This document shows, piece after piece, positions 52,657-64,000 of a stretch of 64,000 bases of DNA; position 1 is the stretch's first letter, and every line of letters starts with the position of its first letter. The DNA is from Hymenoscyphus infarciens (lineage: Eukaryota; Ascomycota; Leotiomycetes; Helotiales; Helotiaceae): NCBI GenBank assembly GCA_001414345.1, contig LLCB01000274.1, positions 1 to 64,000 of the forward strand. The letters run 5' to 3'. Position numbers and translations under genes: made by a program. Under the pieces are notes generated by a model. That model was given only the letters and a program-made list of their open reading frames with translations. It ran no database searches and was not told the DNA's origin.

Positions 52657-52734
52657 TTATTCTTCGACTTTTCTATAGTATCTTCTAATCTATTCTTATT
52701 CTTTAACTTTTCTATAGTATCTTCTAATCTATCC
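52657..52734 (-). repeat. 39-bp direct repeat x 2 (coding, 13-residue unit)
   Basis: Two near-identical 39-bp units lie in the same minus frame as the large degraded ORF. They read as a charged RLEDTIEKLKNKN-type coiled-coil repeat near its C-terminus. Confidence 0.75.
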
Positions 52735-53530
52735 TTATCCTTCTCTATATTATTCTCTCCTTCTTTATCTTCTAATTTATTAAAAAATCTATTATTAGAG
52801 CCTAGTGCCTTAGCTATTGTTATTCTGTCGTAGATATTAATTCTATAGTATAGAATAGCTAATTGTTACTTCTTAGCTTTTATCTCTTAAGCCTTTAATT
52901 AATCTATAATAGTTATAATTAGTTATATAACCTTATAATAGATACTATCTACTTAAATCTATAAGATATAGTTAGTAGTATATAAATCGTAACCGCTGTC
53001 CTAGATAACCTAAGAAGTAGTAGAAGCGTTAGCTATATAAATAATAAGATCTAGTTATTTTAAAGTAATCTTTAACTTAATTAGTATATTTATAAGTAGA
53101 TAAAGGAAAAATATAAGAGTATTTATAGTAAAATCGCTTTTAATAAGCTCTATCTTAGCGCCTTTAAGTATAGCTTTATATACCTTATCTATAAGTCTCT
53201 TTATTAGTATATTAACGAGTTCCTTCTTAGAGAATAGATATTTAATACTATATTAAATCTATAGAGCTAGGATAATTAATTATACTTTATAGTATAACTT
53301 ATTTCTACTAATATTAGTTATAACATACTTATTAGAGAACTAGGCGTAGTATAAGTCCTTTTAGAGAATATCTAGCTTATCTATAAAGTTAAAATATATA
53401 ATATATAGCTTAAAGACTTATTTATTAAAGGTATTAAGTATATAAGAGACTAGAACCTTAGCTAAAGAAGAAGCAGATTTAGTAGCTGATTTAGGTAAAG
53501 CTTTTATAGACTTTTTAATCTCTATATTCT

Positions 53531-53720
53531 TAGTCTTAATATCTATATCGTAAGTCTTAATCTCTGAATTTTAAGGCTCGATGTTTATATTCTAGGTCTT
53601 AATCTCTAAATTTTAAGGCTTAATATCTACGTTCTAAGTCTTAATCTCTAAATTTTAAGACTTAATATCTACGTCTTAGATCTCGATCTCTATATTCTAA
53701 GTCTTAATCTTTATATTCTA
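53531..53720 (-). repeat. 21-bp (42-bp higher-order) coding minisatellite, about 9 units
   Basis: Units alternate between AGTCTTAATCTCTAAATTTT-type and AGGCTTAATATCTACGTTCT-type sequence. In the minus frame of the large degraded ORF they read as a 7-residue repeat alternating NVDIKP(stop) and NLEIKT(stop), where each stop stands at the same codon of the unit. Confidence 0.8.
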
Positions 53721-56700
53721 TCTAAAGATAGTATTAGAATCTAGTAACCTATTATTCTTCTAAGAAATAATAGCTAAAGTAGTAATAGTTGAATTTATCT
53801 AAGAGTCTTAATTAATACTATAAAGTCTCTAAAAGGCATAGTTGCTTAGTTTACTAAATATTTCTAAGATTTATAATTTAATTATCTTCTTCTTACTATC
53901 TAAAAGCAGCTTCTACTTCTAGTCTATAGTATAGGTCTAATTATTAATCTTAAAAGTAATCTTATTTCCTAAAACTAGTAATATAATTACTATATTTTAG
54001 AGAATAGTAGAGACTAAGTATATAACGAATTACTTAGAATTTAGCTTAATAAATCTTATTAGTAGTAGTCTTTAGCTTAAATTACTAATAATTACGTTAC
54101 TCTTTATAAGTACTATATTTATTTATATCTATAAGTATTTATATATCTCTATAAAAGTAGGTAGAATTTTAGACTATAGTAGAGGCTTACTCGTTATTAC
54201 TAAGACATCTTAATTATTATCTACTATTATAGCTAGCTTCTCCTTATTATTAAGAGAAGGAATATAGTTATAATTACTAGACTATACGCTAAGCATACGT
54301 TATATTACCTTTCTAGCCTTACTATAAGCTATTCTATAGCTCTCTCTAATATAATCCTCTAAACTATAAGCAGTATATTTAACTATATTTATATATATTA
54401 ACTTATAATAGCTGAATTCCTTATACTTTATATATTATATATATAAGTATTCTTAAAAGGTATACTTATAGTTATATCGCTTATAACTATCTAGCTTCTT
54501 TATAATAACATAATATACTAATCTATAGCGCTTATATATTTAGCTAAACATATTAGTACTATCGTCTTCCTTATTCTTAGTATAAGGGTATATATTCTTT
54601 CTATAACTAATATAATTATAAAGGTTATATTTTAGAGTCTTATTATTTATATAAGTAGCTTAAAGATAGTCGTATTAACTATATCTACTATAGTTTTTAG
54701 TATTTACTACTTAAGTATTAGTAGTATATCTATAATCTTTTATATAATATTATAATTAGTAGATATAACTAATATTAAGGTGTTATATTATCTATATATT
54801 ATTTTAAAAAACATTATAGTTATATAACTTTAGCTTAAGAATATAGTCTAAGATAAGTATTATAAGTAAGTAAATATATTAAGTAATTAATACTAATATA
54901 CGCTTTACGTTATTATACTATTCTAAAATCTTTATATTAGCTAGAATACTAAGTATTAAAGCGTTAAATATTATATTCTAAGTAACTTTAGTAATATATA
55001 AGATATAGTCTAGGTTATTTAAACGTTTAAGATTAATAACTATAGCTTTAACTTCTACTTTATAATAGTAGATATAGATAGTCTTAAAGTGCTTAATCTT
55101 ATACTACTTAAGCTTTTGTTTAATACATTATATTCACTTATTACTAATATTAATATAGTTCTTATTAAAGATAGAAGTATCTTTAGCTTTAATATTAGAA
55201 GTACTATCTTATACTCGTACTATAATAAATTAAGTATTAAGGTTAAAAATTTCCTTATTAACCTCTTTTATTATATAATTACCTAGAAGTAAGCTATAGT
55301 AGGTAATAGCGTTAATTATTTCATTATAGTAGTATTTTCTATTAATAAATTTCTAGATAATACTATTATGTATTTAGCTTTAATAGTTTAAATATATAAG
55401 ATAATACTTACTATGCTTATAATACTCTAGAATAGTATTATTAAGATACTTTATATTAAGATTCTAAGCTTCCTTATCTGTCTTTAAGACTAAATAATAA
55501 TATATCTATTTAATATCACCGTTTATACTATATATCTTAAACTTAAGACTAGTAGCTAGGGCGATTATAATAGCTAGATTTATTATACTAGCCTTGTCTA
55601 TACTAAATCTAAATAATTTACCTACTTATTCTTAGGCTCTTAATTATAAGGTAATTACTAGTATAGCTATAATAACATCCGCTTCTATAATAACTCTCTA
55701 TATAGCCTTATTAAGAGTGTTTATATAAGCTAAAAGCTTTAAGTCTAGGTTATTAGAGTTATAAAGAACTTTCTAAGTATATATTTCAAAAGCTTAGAAT
55801 TCTATAACTTCTTTTACTAATCTACTAATTAGGTTAAAGATATACTTCTAAAGACTAAACTTCTATATATATACTAGATATCTTTAATCTCTTACCTTCT
55901 TATTCGTCTCGACTTTCTAAATAGCTTTATAAATAAGGTATTTAATAAAACTCTATAATAGAGCTAATATATCTTTAATATAGAACTTAAAGTCCTCTAG
56001 TATATAGTAATTAAGAAGTTTATTCTTTTTTACTAATAAACTACTAAAGCGAATAACTATCTTCTTAATACTAAGTAATAAGAAGATCTTATCTATCTTT
56101 TTAGTAAGATTATTTACTCTCTTATTTATAAAATATATAAGAAGAACTTAGTTTTTTACGTTAGAATTATAGTAATCTAATATAAAAAGAGTTTCTATCT
56201 AATCTGTCTTATAAGATACTATATAGCCTTAGATATTAATAAATAATATATATAGCTCTTATAACTTCTTATATTTAATCTAATAGTTAGAATTAAACTT
56301 TATAATTACCTTTTAAATAAATTTATCTAAGAAAGGTCTACTATAGTACTTAGTAAAAAAGTCTATAGTTTCTTAAGAGATTAGAGAGTTAAAGTTTATA
56401 AATAGCTTTATATAGTATATTAGAGCGTAAGATAGCTTATTCTTCTTTACTAATACTCTTTTATTATTAAGGCTTTAAATAATATTATTTTAGAACTATA
56501 TTAAAATCTTAAAAGTAATCTTAATCTTATATATAGGTTCTATTCTATTAAAGGTGTTTATAAAATAGATAAGAAGTATATTAGTAATATTTAATATTAG
56601 AATATTAAAGTAAGTAGTAACTTACTTACTATTAAAGCCTTATTATAATAGATCTTTTCTAGTATATAAGGTAATTAAGATTATACTTAAAGAAGATAGT

Positions 56701-58040
56701 ATATTAGTAATAATTCCTATAATAGTAGCTTATTACTCTTCTATTTACTATTCTAGCAGGTTCTTTATCTTAGCTTTTTCCTTCTTATTACCTCTAATAA
56801 TTATTTTACTATTATCTATACTATAGATCTATTCTCTAATATCCTTATTAGATTTATCCTTGTTATCTAAGACTTCTTTACTAAAATAATACTTATTCTT
56901 AGTATTAAGTTCTTTATATTTAATATATAGTATAGCCTTAAGATTAAGGAATTAGACTTTAATATAATCACCTTTTTTAGGATTCTTATAAATATAGCGC
57001 TATATATTAATAGTAGCGATCTAGGCTTTATCTCTATTATAATTGTATTATAATAGCTTTCTACCTAAGCTATAAATATAGGAAATAGCTATAATAAATT
57101 CATCTAATTACTAATCTATAGCTTCTTTAGCTATAATCTTGAATTTATTATAAATAGTATAAGCTAGAAGTATATATATATACTTATAGTTGTAGAATAT
57201 AAGAATATAATATAAATATTTATTTATAACTCTTAAGAGTATTTATTCTAGAATCTAGAATAGATTATCTATATCTAATTAGCTAGAAATAGGCACGTTT
57301 TTAATCTAGAAGTTATTAGAGTTCTTTTTCTTATTAGCTTTAATTTTAGTACTAATAAGAGAAAGGTTACTATAGTAATTATTAATAATAAATATAAATT
57401 TAAGAATACTCTTTTCTATTTAAGTAGTCTTAACTTTATTAACGAATTATTATATTATCTAACTATAGTTTAGATTAACTATAGAAGAGATATTAGTACT
57501 AGTAATATTAATTATATCTATCTTAATATTAATAGTAATAATCTTTATACCTTCTAGCTTTCTAAAGTCTAGCTTTAGAAAGGTAGCTAGTAGGCTATAT
57601 TTATTAAAGTTTTAATATATAAAGTCTTTAATAGTATAAGCTCTCTAATTAAAATAAGTTTTAAAGTAAGTATAGTTAAAGGTATTAAATCTCTCTTTAT
57701 AAGAGACGTTCTTATTATCTTATATTCGCTTACTATTAAGAGTAAGCTCTATATTAAAGCAGATATAAGGTTCTAAGTATTAGAAATAAAGTCGCTCTAA
57801 AGAGACTAGAATACTATTATTACTAGATAACTTGACTTAGTTAAAGAGATAGTATAGCTTACTATTTATAATAAATATAGTTCTAAATTTAGCTCTTATC
57901 TCTATAACTTTAAGAATCTTCTATCGTTTCTTAAGTAGAATATATTCTAGTTAGATAAATCTTAACTTCTTACTCTTTTATTTATTATAAGTAGTAACTA
58001 TTTTATCCTTAGGTTTAGAATCTCTACTAGTAGCTTTAAT

Positions 58041-58260
58041 ATCTTAACTACTAGTAATAGTAGTAGGTCTATTACTAGTAGAGTCCTAACTACTAGTAGT
58101 AGTAGTAGATTCCTTTATATTATCGCTAATAGAGTCCTAACTACTAGTAGTAGTAGTAGGTTCTTTTATATTATTACTAGTAGAGTCTTAACTACTAGTA
58201 GTAGTAGTAGGCTTCTTTATATTATTATTAATAGTATTCTAACTTCTAATAGTAATAGAG
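58041..58260 (-). repeat. 51-bp coding minisatellite, three full units plus partial ones
   Basis: Full units at 58081-58131, 58132-58182 and 58183-58233. In the minus frame of the large degraded ORF each reads as a 17-residue unit with a TTTTSS stretch, one TAG at the same position, then DS and NIKE. A shorter unit precedes and a diverged one follows. Confidence 0.85.
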
Positions 58261-59214
58261 AGTATTTCTAATATATAGCTAGCTCTAATAATAGCTTTTT
58301 TATTAAACTAGATTATAGTAGTAGACTCGTTAGTAGCTAGAGTAAATTCGTGTTTACTATTATCGAGTTTATAAATAAGTAAAGAGATAATAGTACTTAA
58401 CTTGTCGTGCTAAGTTATTATAGTAACTACGTTGTAGATAGTATTATAAGTATAAGCTTTACTATTAATTAAGGTATTAGTAGTAGTATCTATTATAATT
58501 TATTATTCTAGGAATAGTATTATATTACTAAGAGTAAGAAAGTTATTATTACTAACTATAAAAGTCTTAACTTTATTTTTAAAGTTATTATTAAAACTAA
58601 GTATACTAGAGAGTATATCTTTAAGAAGTTAGTAGTTACCTATTATAGTAGAGTAAGCTATAAAGTCGATCTTATAATAGACCTAGTTTAGGTCGCCTAT
58701 AAAGACTTACTTAGTAAAGTAATTATCTACTATATTAATAATAAAAGGTTAATCTAAGAGGTTTATAATTAAGATAATTAAGATTCTTAGATTAATAGAT
58801 TAAAAGGAATATAATATAAAAGAGTTATATATATTTATATTATTAAGTTAAATTCGTTATAATATAAAGTTAATAAGAGAATAAATTCCTTAGTAGAGTA
58901 TAATAATATTAAGACTAAAAATTAAGTACTAACTAATCAGCGTTGTATAAATTTAACGTTACTACTAGGTAGTAAAGGTAAATTTCTAATAAATAATTAA
59001 AATTAATATAATATATAAAATTTAAGTAATTATAACTTATAAGAATAAAAAATAAAAAAACGAGAGAGTATCTACTTCTTTAGAGAAGGCTTATAAGCCT
59101 TTTACTAAGAATAGTTATAGACACTATAAGTATAGATACTTATAGATCTTACTAGTTTACTCTTCTTAAGAGGTATAACTAGTATTAAAACGTAGTTTAA
59201 CGTTTTTTTAGACG

Positions 59215-59320
59215 TTACCTTATTATAAGAAGGCTTTACCTTATTATAAGAAGGCTTTTACTCTAATATAAGAAGGCTTTACTCTATTATAAAGAGGCTT
59301 TACTTTATTATAAGAAGGCT
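59215..59320 (-). repeat. 21-bp tandem repeat x 5
   Basis: Five units of TTACCTTATTATAAGAAGGC plus T; the third has one extra base. On the minus strand a unit reads KPSYNKV-like, but its frame differs from that of both degraded ORFs. Confidence 0.8.
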
Positions 59321-59899
59321 TTAGACTTAGAGTATATATTCTTCTTTCCTTTCTTTTTATAGGCTAATATAACTAATTTAACTTAATCCTATATTATTAA
59401 TACTAGCTTCTAAGTAGTTTCCTTATAGCCTAGCTATTTAATCTTATAGTATAATTAGCGTCGCTCTTTTAAAGGTTTACGTATTTCTTATCCTAGAATA
59501 TCTTTAATAATAAATCTTTTCTCTTTATCGATAGTAATTAGTTCTAGCTTAGGTTAAGAACGAGCGTATAGATTATCGTTCGCTAGTTCTAGGTATTTGA
59601 TAGATATAATAGAGTAAATCTTAAGCTAATTTAGTAGCTTGATTTTAAAGATAAGGTTATCTACTAGTTATATAATCTTAAAAGGTTCTAATCTCTAAAA
59701 GAATAGCTTTATATAATTTTAAAGATAGTAACTCTTATCTTGTTTTTTTACTATTTATAAGTATACTATACTACTAAATTTTAGAGAAGTATATTTATTA
59801 TTATAGTATATCTTTATATAAGCTTAGGCTATCTTAACCGACTATTCTACTTAGTTCTATAAGGATTTATAATAAGTTAAGAAGTCTAGAATATTCTCT

Positions 59900-62320
59900 C
59901 TAGTATTAGTATTAAGCTCTATCTTTATATTCTAGCTATATAGTAAGAAGAAGAGTGTTACTCTAGTAGAGGCGTTAATAAAAGAGTTAAGTAATAGCTA
60001 AATAAAAGATATAAGATCCTTCTAAGTTAACTAGTTATATACTCTACTAATAGTATATTATAAGGTATAGACCACGGTTTAATTAGTACGCTTTATCTAA
60101 CTATTACCTACTAAATAGTATATAATAGTAAAGCTTAGATCAACTTTTATAAGCTTAAAAAGCTTATACTAGAACGCTAATTAAAACTTAGAGTTATAAT
60201 TAGATATTATACTATTAGGTAGACTCTAATCTATATAAATATATCTAAAGTATTAGGTAGTCTAATCTTTAGTAGTATTAGTATCTTTACCTACTAAGAG
60301 CTTTACTACCTTTAAACACTTATAAGTAATAGTAAGTATCTTATTATTATCTTAGATAGAGATTAGAAAACTATCTATAAAATCTAATAATAGTACTTTT
60401 AAAGATATTATAGGATGTTTAATTAGCTAAAGAGACCTTTAAAGTAAGGTATTAGAAGGCTTTACTTATTAATATACTAGATAGCTCTTTATATATTCTA
60501 TAATCTCTTAACGTAATCTAGAATAGAAGACGTAACTTTTTATATATTAATAGATTCTTTTAATTCTAAAGTAGCCCTTATTATTATAGATAAGAGATAA
60601 GAACTTTTCTAGATATACTTTTAGTATATAAAGAAGTTTATTAAAGAATAGTAGCTTTCTAATAGGCTTAAAACGAAAGCTTTTAAGAGTAGTTACTAAC
60701 GCTTTAGTATACTTACTATCTATATATTATTTTAATATCTAAGCGAATATAAGCTTTAGAGATCGGTCTAAGAGTAGCTACTTTACGATTTCTAATAGTA
60801 ACTCTTTAGATATAGATAAGGTTGTAACTTTAGATAAGAAGGTTTATATAAAATATATATTAGATTTAATTATAGCTTTCTTTTAGAATAATAGTTTTAG
60901 CTTATTATAAGGTAATCTTAATAAAGCGTCTATATTAATATAGATCTTACTTATATAGTGAATAATATTTATATACTATTTATAATAAGATAAAAACAAT
61001 TACTAGTTTTATAGCTAGATTAACCTTTTACTCTTAATAGAGCCGTTGTTCTTAAAAGCATTAGTAATAACTTAGTAATTAGTAACTACTATAAAATCGT
61101 TATTATCTAAGTATTATAATAACTTTTCTAAAGCCTAAATAAGTATACTAGTCTCTAGCTTTATTAGCTAGTATCTTTTCTCTACTAGTAATAATAATTT
61201 AGAAAGGTATAAGATAAGATACTTAACTCCTTTATTATCTATCTAATATAATACTACTCTATAACTCATCTCTTTACTTCTATTTATATATAACTTAAAA
61301 AGCTTTATAAAGTCTAGAAATACTAGTATAAATATAGAGTATAGCTTATTTTTAAGCTTTTTCTATATAAATTTACTATTATTAAGTAATTTAGCTAACT
61401 CTAAGTCTATTATAAAGGACTTTATTATACGTTTTAAATAAGTATCGCGTTCTTTACTAGAAATCAGAGAGCTTTTAAATTCTAAGGTTTTTAGCTTAAT
61501 TAATAACATCGTAATAGTTAAATAATAAGTAATAAATTTATAGTAGTATCTAAATAGCCTAAGACTCTTTTCTAAGTTAGATAAGATATAGAGAAACTTT
61601 ATTACTCTTATTACTTCGACTTTATCTTCTATTATATATAGACTATATTATAATATCTAATAGTCTAATACTTATAATTCTAATTAAGCGAAGTAGTATT
61701 TTAATAGTAAAAGAGTAACCTCTAACTTTATAAGATAGTAAAGTACTTACTTTAAATAGACTAGATATTCTTCTAAAGTTCTTAAAAAGATAATAGTATC
61801 GTTGATAAATATATATATAAATTACTAGAGTATATCTTTAAACGTGTCTTTTATATAATACTAGAAGAAGATAGGTAATATAGCTAGCTCTATAGTACTA
61901 ATAGTTAGTCTTTCTTAGCTCTTATAAAGCATTACAAAGGTCTACTTCTATCTGTTTTTAAAATAAGTCGATTACTAGAAAAAGCTTTTCGTTATATTAA
62001 GTATAGAAAACACAGTCACGTTATATATTACTTATAATATATTATTCTACCTAAGCAAGGACTAAGCGTCTATATATAGTTTAATATTAATTCTTCTCAA
62101 ATCTACTACTATATAAGGTTTTCTATTATACTATATTATAAATACTAGTATAGAGGCTAGTAAAGGTTCTCTTAAAGACACCTTTTTAATAACACCTATC
62201 TTAATTAATAAGTTAATAATACTATCTATTACTTCCTTATCCCTTTTTAATAGACTATAAAAAGCTTACTTCAGATTCTTAATATCTATCTCTTTCTTAA
62301 AAGAGATAAGCATTTTAATT
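59900..62320 (-). mobile_element. RIP-degraded Ty3/gypsy-type retrotransposon pol (RT to integrase)
   Basis: In a single minus frame (codon first base at positions equal to 0 mod 3) a reverse-transcriptase order is readable. VVDLRRINIK lies at about 62,110-62,080. FSILNITKSFF follows, then the catalytic region FINDTIIF at about 61,810-61,785, where the usual Tyr/Phe-Val-Asp-Asp has lost one Asp to Asn, a C-to-T change on the opposite strand. The same frame continues to an integrase zinc-binding-like segment at about 60,590-60,400 (IIEYIKSYLVY, VKPSNTLL, then LLLDFIDSF), where expected Cys codons read as Tyr. Stops are abundant, nearly all TAA or TAG. RNase H should lie between the two parts. 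RT before integrase fits Ty3/gypsy rather than copia order. No LTRs could be defined; gag and the 5' end are probably in 62.3-64 kb or beyond the window. Confidence 0.7.
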
Positions 62321-64000
62321 CTATTGTTAAAATAACCTAACTTATTATAAAACAGCTTAGCTTCGCTTTAGATAATATCTCTAACCTTAGCTTAATATTC
62401 CTTACTCTACTCTAGTCTAATATTAGCCTAGGAAATATTAATTAGATTGTTAATTAGTTATATAAGAAAAGGCTAACTATTGAGATATTTACTTTTAGGC
62501 TATTCTAGTACTAGAGGTAGTCCTTTAAATACGTTAATAAGGTTAAGATATATAGAGTAATCGGCTAATAGTAACTCGTCTAATAGCTTAAGAAATCCTA
62601 GTAACTATCCTTTTATAATTCTTATAAGAGTAGTACTAAGGTTCGTGAATATAAGAGGTTTTTAATCTCTATTAGTAATTATATATATAAGACTTCTAAA
62701 TTAATTTAATACTAGACTACTTTTCTAATATAGCCTAACTATATACTCTTATACTAATACTAGTAACTTCTTACTATAATAAACGCTAATATTCTAGCTT
62801 TATATAAGATTAACGATTATATCTTCTACTATATAGATTATTATATACTTAAGCTTCTTCTCTTCTCGATCTAATAGATAAGAGATATAGAATTTATAAC
62901 TATAGTAATCTAGATAATCGATACTATATTCTTTTGTCTAATAAAAGTTTAGGTGATTTAGCTTTAAAAACAAAGTACTTATTAGTATATTATAGCCTAG
63001 CTTATTAATAATATAGAATTCTGCTTTAAAGAGGAACTCTTATCTAGAAGTATTATAGATAGTAAAGAGAATCTTTATAAAATTTTAAAGTCTTTAAGCG
63101 CCTTTTCTAATACCTAAAAGACTAACTATATTTAGTTCTTCTTCTATCTTAATATATAAGAAGAAATAATCTATTATATACTTAGTTATAAGATTTATAC
63201 TTAAATCGATATCTATATAAAATTCGATATCCTAGTCTAATAAAGTAGTAAGAACGTACTTTATACTTATGTAGTAGTAATACTAAGTACTATTTATAAA
63301 GTACTTACTATTACTCTTCTATTTTACATTAGGAACTATAATCTTTTTAGCTTTTTTATATAGTTAATTAGTATATAATAGCTTACTAAGAAACTCTATA
63401 CTATCTAATAAGACATCTATTCTAATTATCTCTTTGATTAGTATATCTAGAAGTAATAGAGTTACTAGGCTCTTTACTAATAGATTTATAAAAGATAAAG
63501 AAAGTAGAGTAATAGAAGAGAGTATATATATTATATCTGCTTTCTATAGTATAAAAGAATTAGATAGAGTAGCTAATATTAGTAAAATACTAGATATAAA
63601 TAGAATAAGTGATATTTCGACTAGATAACTTGTTTTAGATAGTTTATTGTTTTTAAATTTTTTTAGACTTTCTAGTACTAAGACTAGTAATAGGTCTAGA
63701 TTAGGCAATAGTAAAGATATATGATTTTCTTATTATACTACGATATTAATATTAGATAATAAGGTTATAATAGGAATTCTTATAAATAGCTCGCTATTCT
63801 AAAGCAACTGCTATATTCGTTTTCTAAATCTAAATTGTTTAAACTAATATATAGATTAGTCTTAAATCTATCTAAAACGCCGACGATTATCTAGTATATA
63901 TACTCGTCTATAGCTACTAGGTCTAAAGGTTTAGCTTCTCTAAAGTATACTAGAACTATAATAGTACTTATAAGTTACTATAACTACTTTTAACTATTCT

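Larger units (their letters stand above)
52640..58560 (-). pseudogene. RIP-degraded single large frame with SF1-helicase-like motifs
   Basis: On the minus strand one reading frame (codon first base at positions equal to 2 mod 3) carries protein-like sequence at every point I translated, from about 58,500 to 52,660. The sites are 58.4, 58.1, 58.0, 56.9, 56.4, 56.06, 55.60, 55.52, 53.63 and 52.73 kb. It is interrupted by many stops, and those in the stretches I translated were TAA or TAG. Three segments in this frame resemble UPF1/NAM7-type SF1 helicase motifs. They are a motif Ia-like IFLLLSIKKIVIR (about 56,050), a motif II-like KLFRFSIDKAS (about 55,600; DEAS-type with Glu to Lys) and a motif III-like INGDIK (about 55,515) followed by TAG in place of a Gln codon. 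I could not find an intact Walker A. The ends carry in-frame repeats: 17-residue units near the N-terminus and 7- and 13-residue units near the C-terminus. Its origin, mobile element or duplicated gene, is open. Confidence 0.45.
52440..64000. other. AT-rich, RIP-degraded isochore to the window edge
   Basis: Composition collapses just after paralog C. From about 52.44 kb the sequence is dominated by TA, TAG, TAA and ATA steps, and long ORFs vanish in all frames. In recognisable frames, CAA/CAG/TGG-type codons appear as TAA/TAG, the RIP pattern (CpA to TpA on either strand). Outside the two elements annotated below (58.56-59.9 kb and 62.3-64.0 kb) I see the same composition and no identifiable domain. 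Confidence 0.9.

Noticed and set aside
55089..55286. 65-codon plus-strand ORF in the AT-rich block
   Set aside because: Leu/Ile/Tyr/Asn-rich chance frame in TA-rich DNA, antisense to the large degraded frame.
63434..63628. 64-codon plus-strand ORF near the right edge
   Set aside because: Composition expected from random AT-rich DNA; no domain.

Overview
The window looks like a chromosome segment from a filamentous ascomycete (Pezizomycotina). The reasons are short introns (about 45-130 bp) with ascomycete-type branch points, Zn2Cys6 and C2H2 regulators, an ATG27, a SUR7/PalI-type protein, and large AT-rich blocks with the C-to-T signature of repeat-induced point mutation (RIP). Several families and the AT-isochore style would fit Leotiomycetes, but the sequence alone does not fix the genus.

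Layout. Positions 1-1795 are a 38-bp AT-rich minisatellite of about 47 copies. A gene-bearing block of normal composition runs from about 1.9 to 52.4 kb. In order it holds: a secreted M20 peptidase (+), SMC5 (-), a Gin4/Hsl1-type septin-associated kinase with a KA1 tail (+), a C2H2 regulator resembling FlbC (-), about 7 kb without a convincing gene, a decayed low-complexity gene (-), a SUR7/PalI-like membrane protein (-), a TPR-MYND-SET protein with a long disordered N-terminus (-), a possible small protein (-), a Zn2Cys6 regulator (+), a small conserved coiled-coil protein (-), ATG27 (-), a cytochrome P450 (+), a tRNA-like Pol III element (-), a small hypothetical (-), and a cluster of three paralogous F-box/2EXR-like genes (one -, two +, the last broken). 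From about 52.4 kb to the end the DNA is extremely AT-rich and RIP-degraded. It contains two recognisable ruins on the minus strand. One is a reading frame of about 5.9 kb with SF1-helicase-like motifs and in-frame coding minisatellites. The other is the pol region (RT to integrase) of a Ty3/gypsy-type retrotransposon.

The euchromatic genes are mostly independent housekeeping or regulatory loci (DNA repair, morphogenesis, autophagy, membrane organisation, chromatin or protein methylation) and form no obvious biosynthetic cluster. The most unusual part is the right flank. There an expanding gene family borders a RIP block in which long frames have kept their phase and show only TAA/TAG-type stops where I translated them. 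All exon joins were worked out by hand from splice signals, frame and family conservation.
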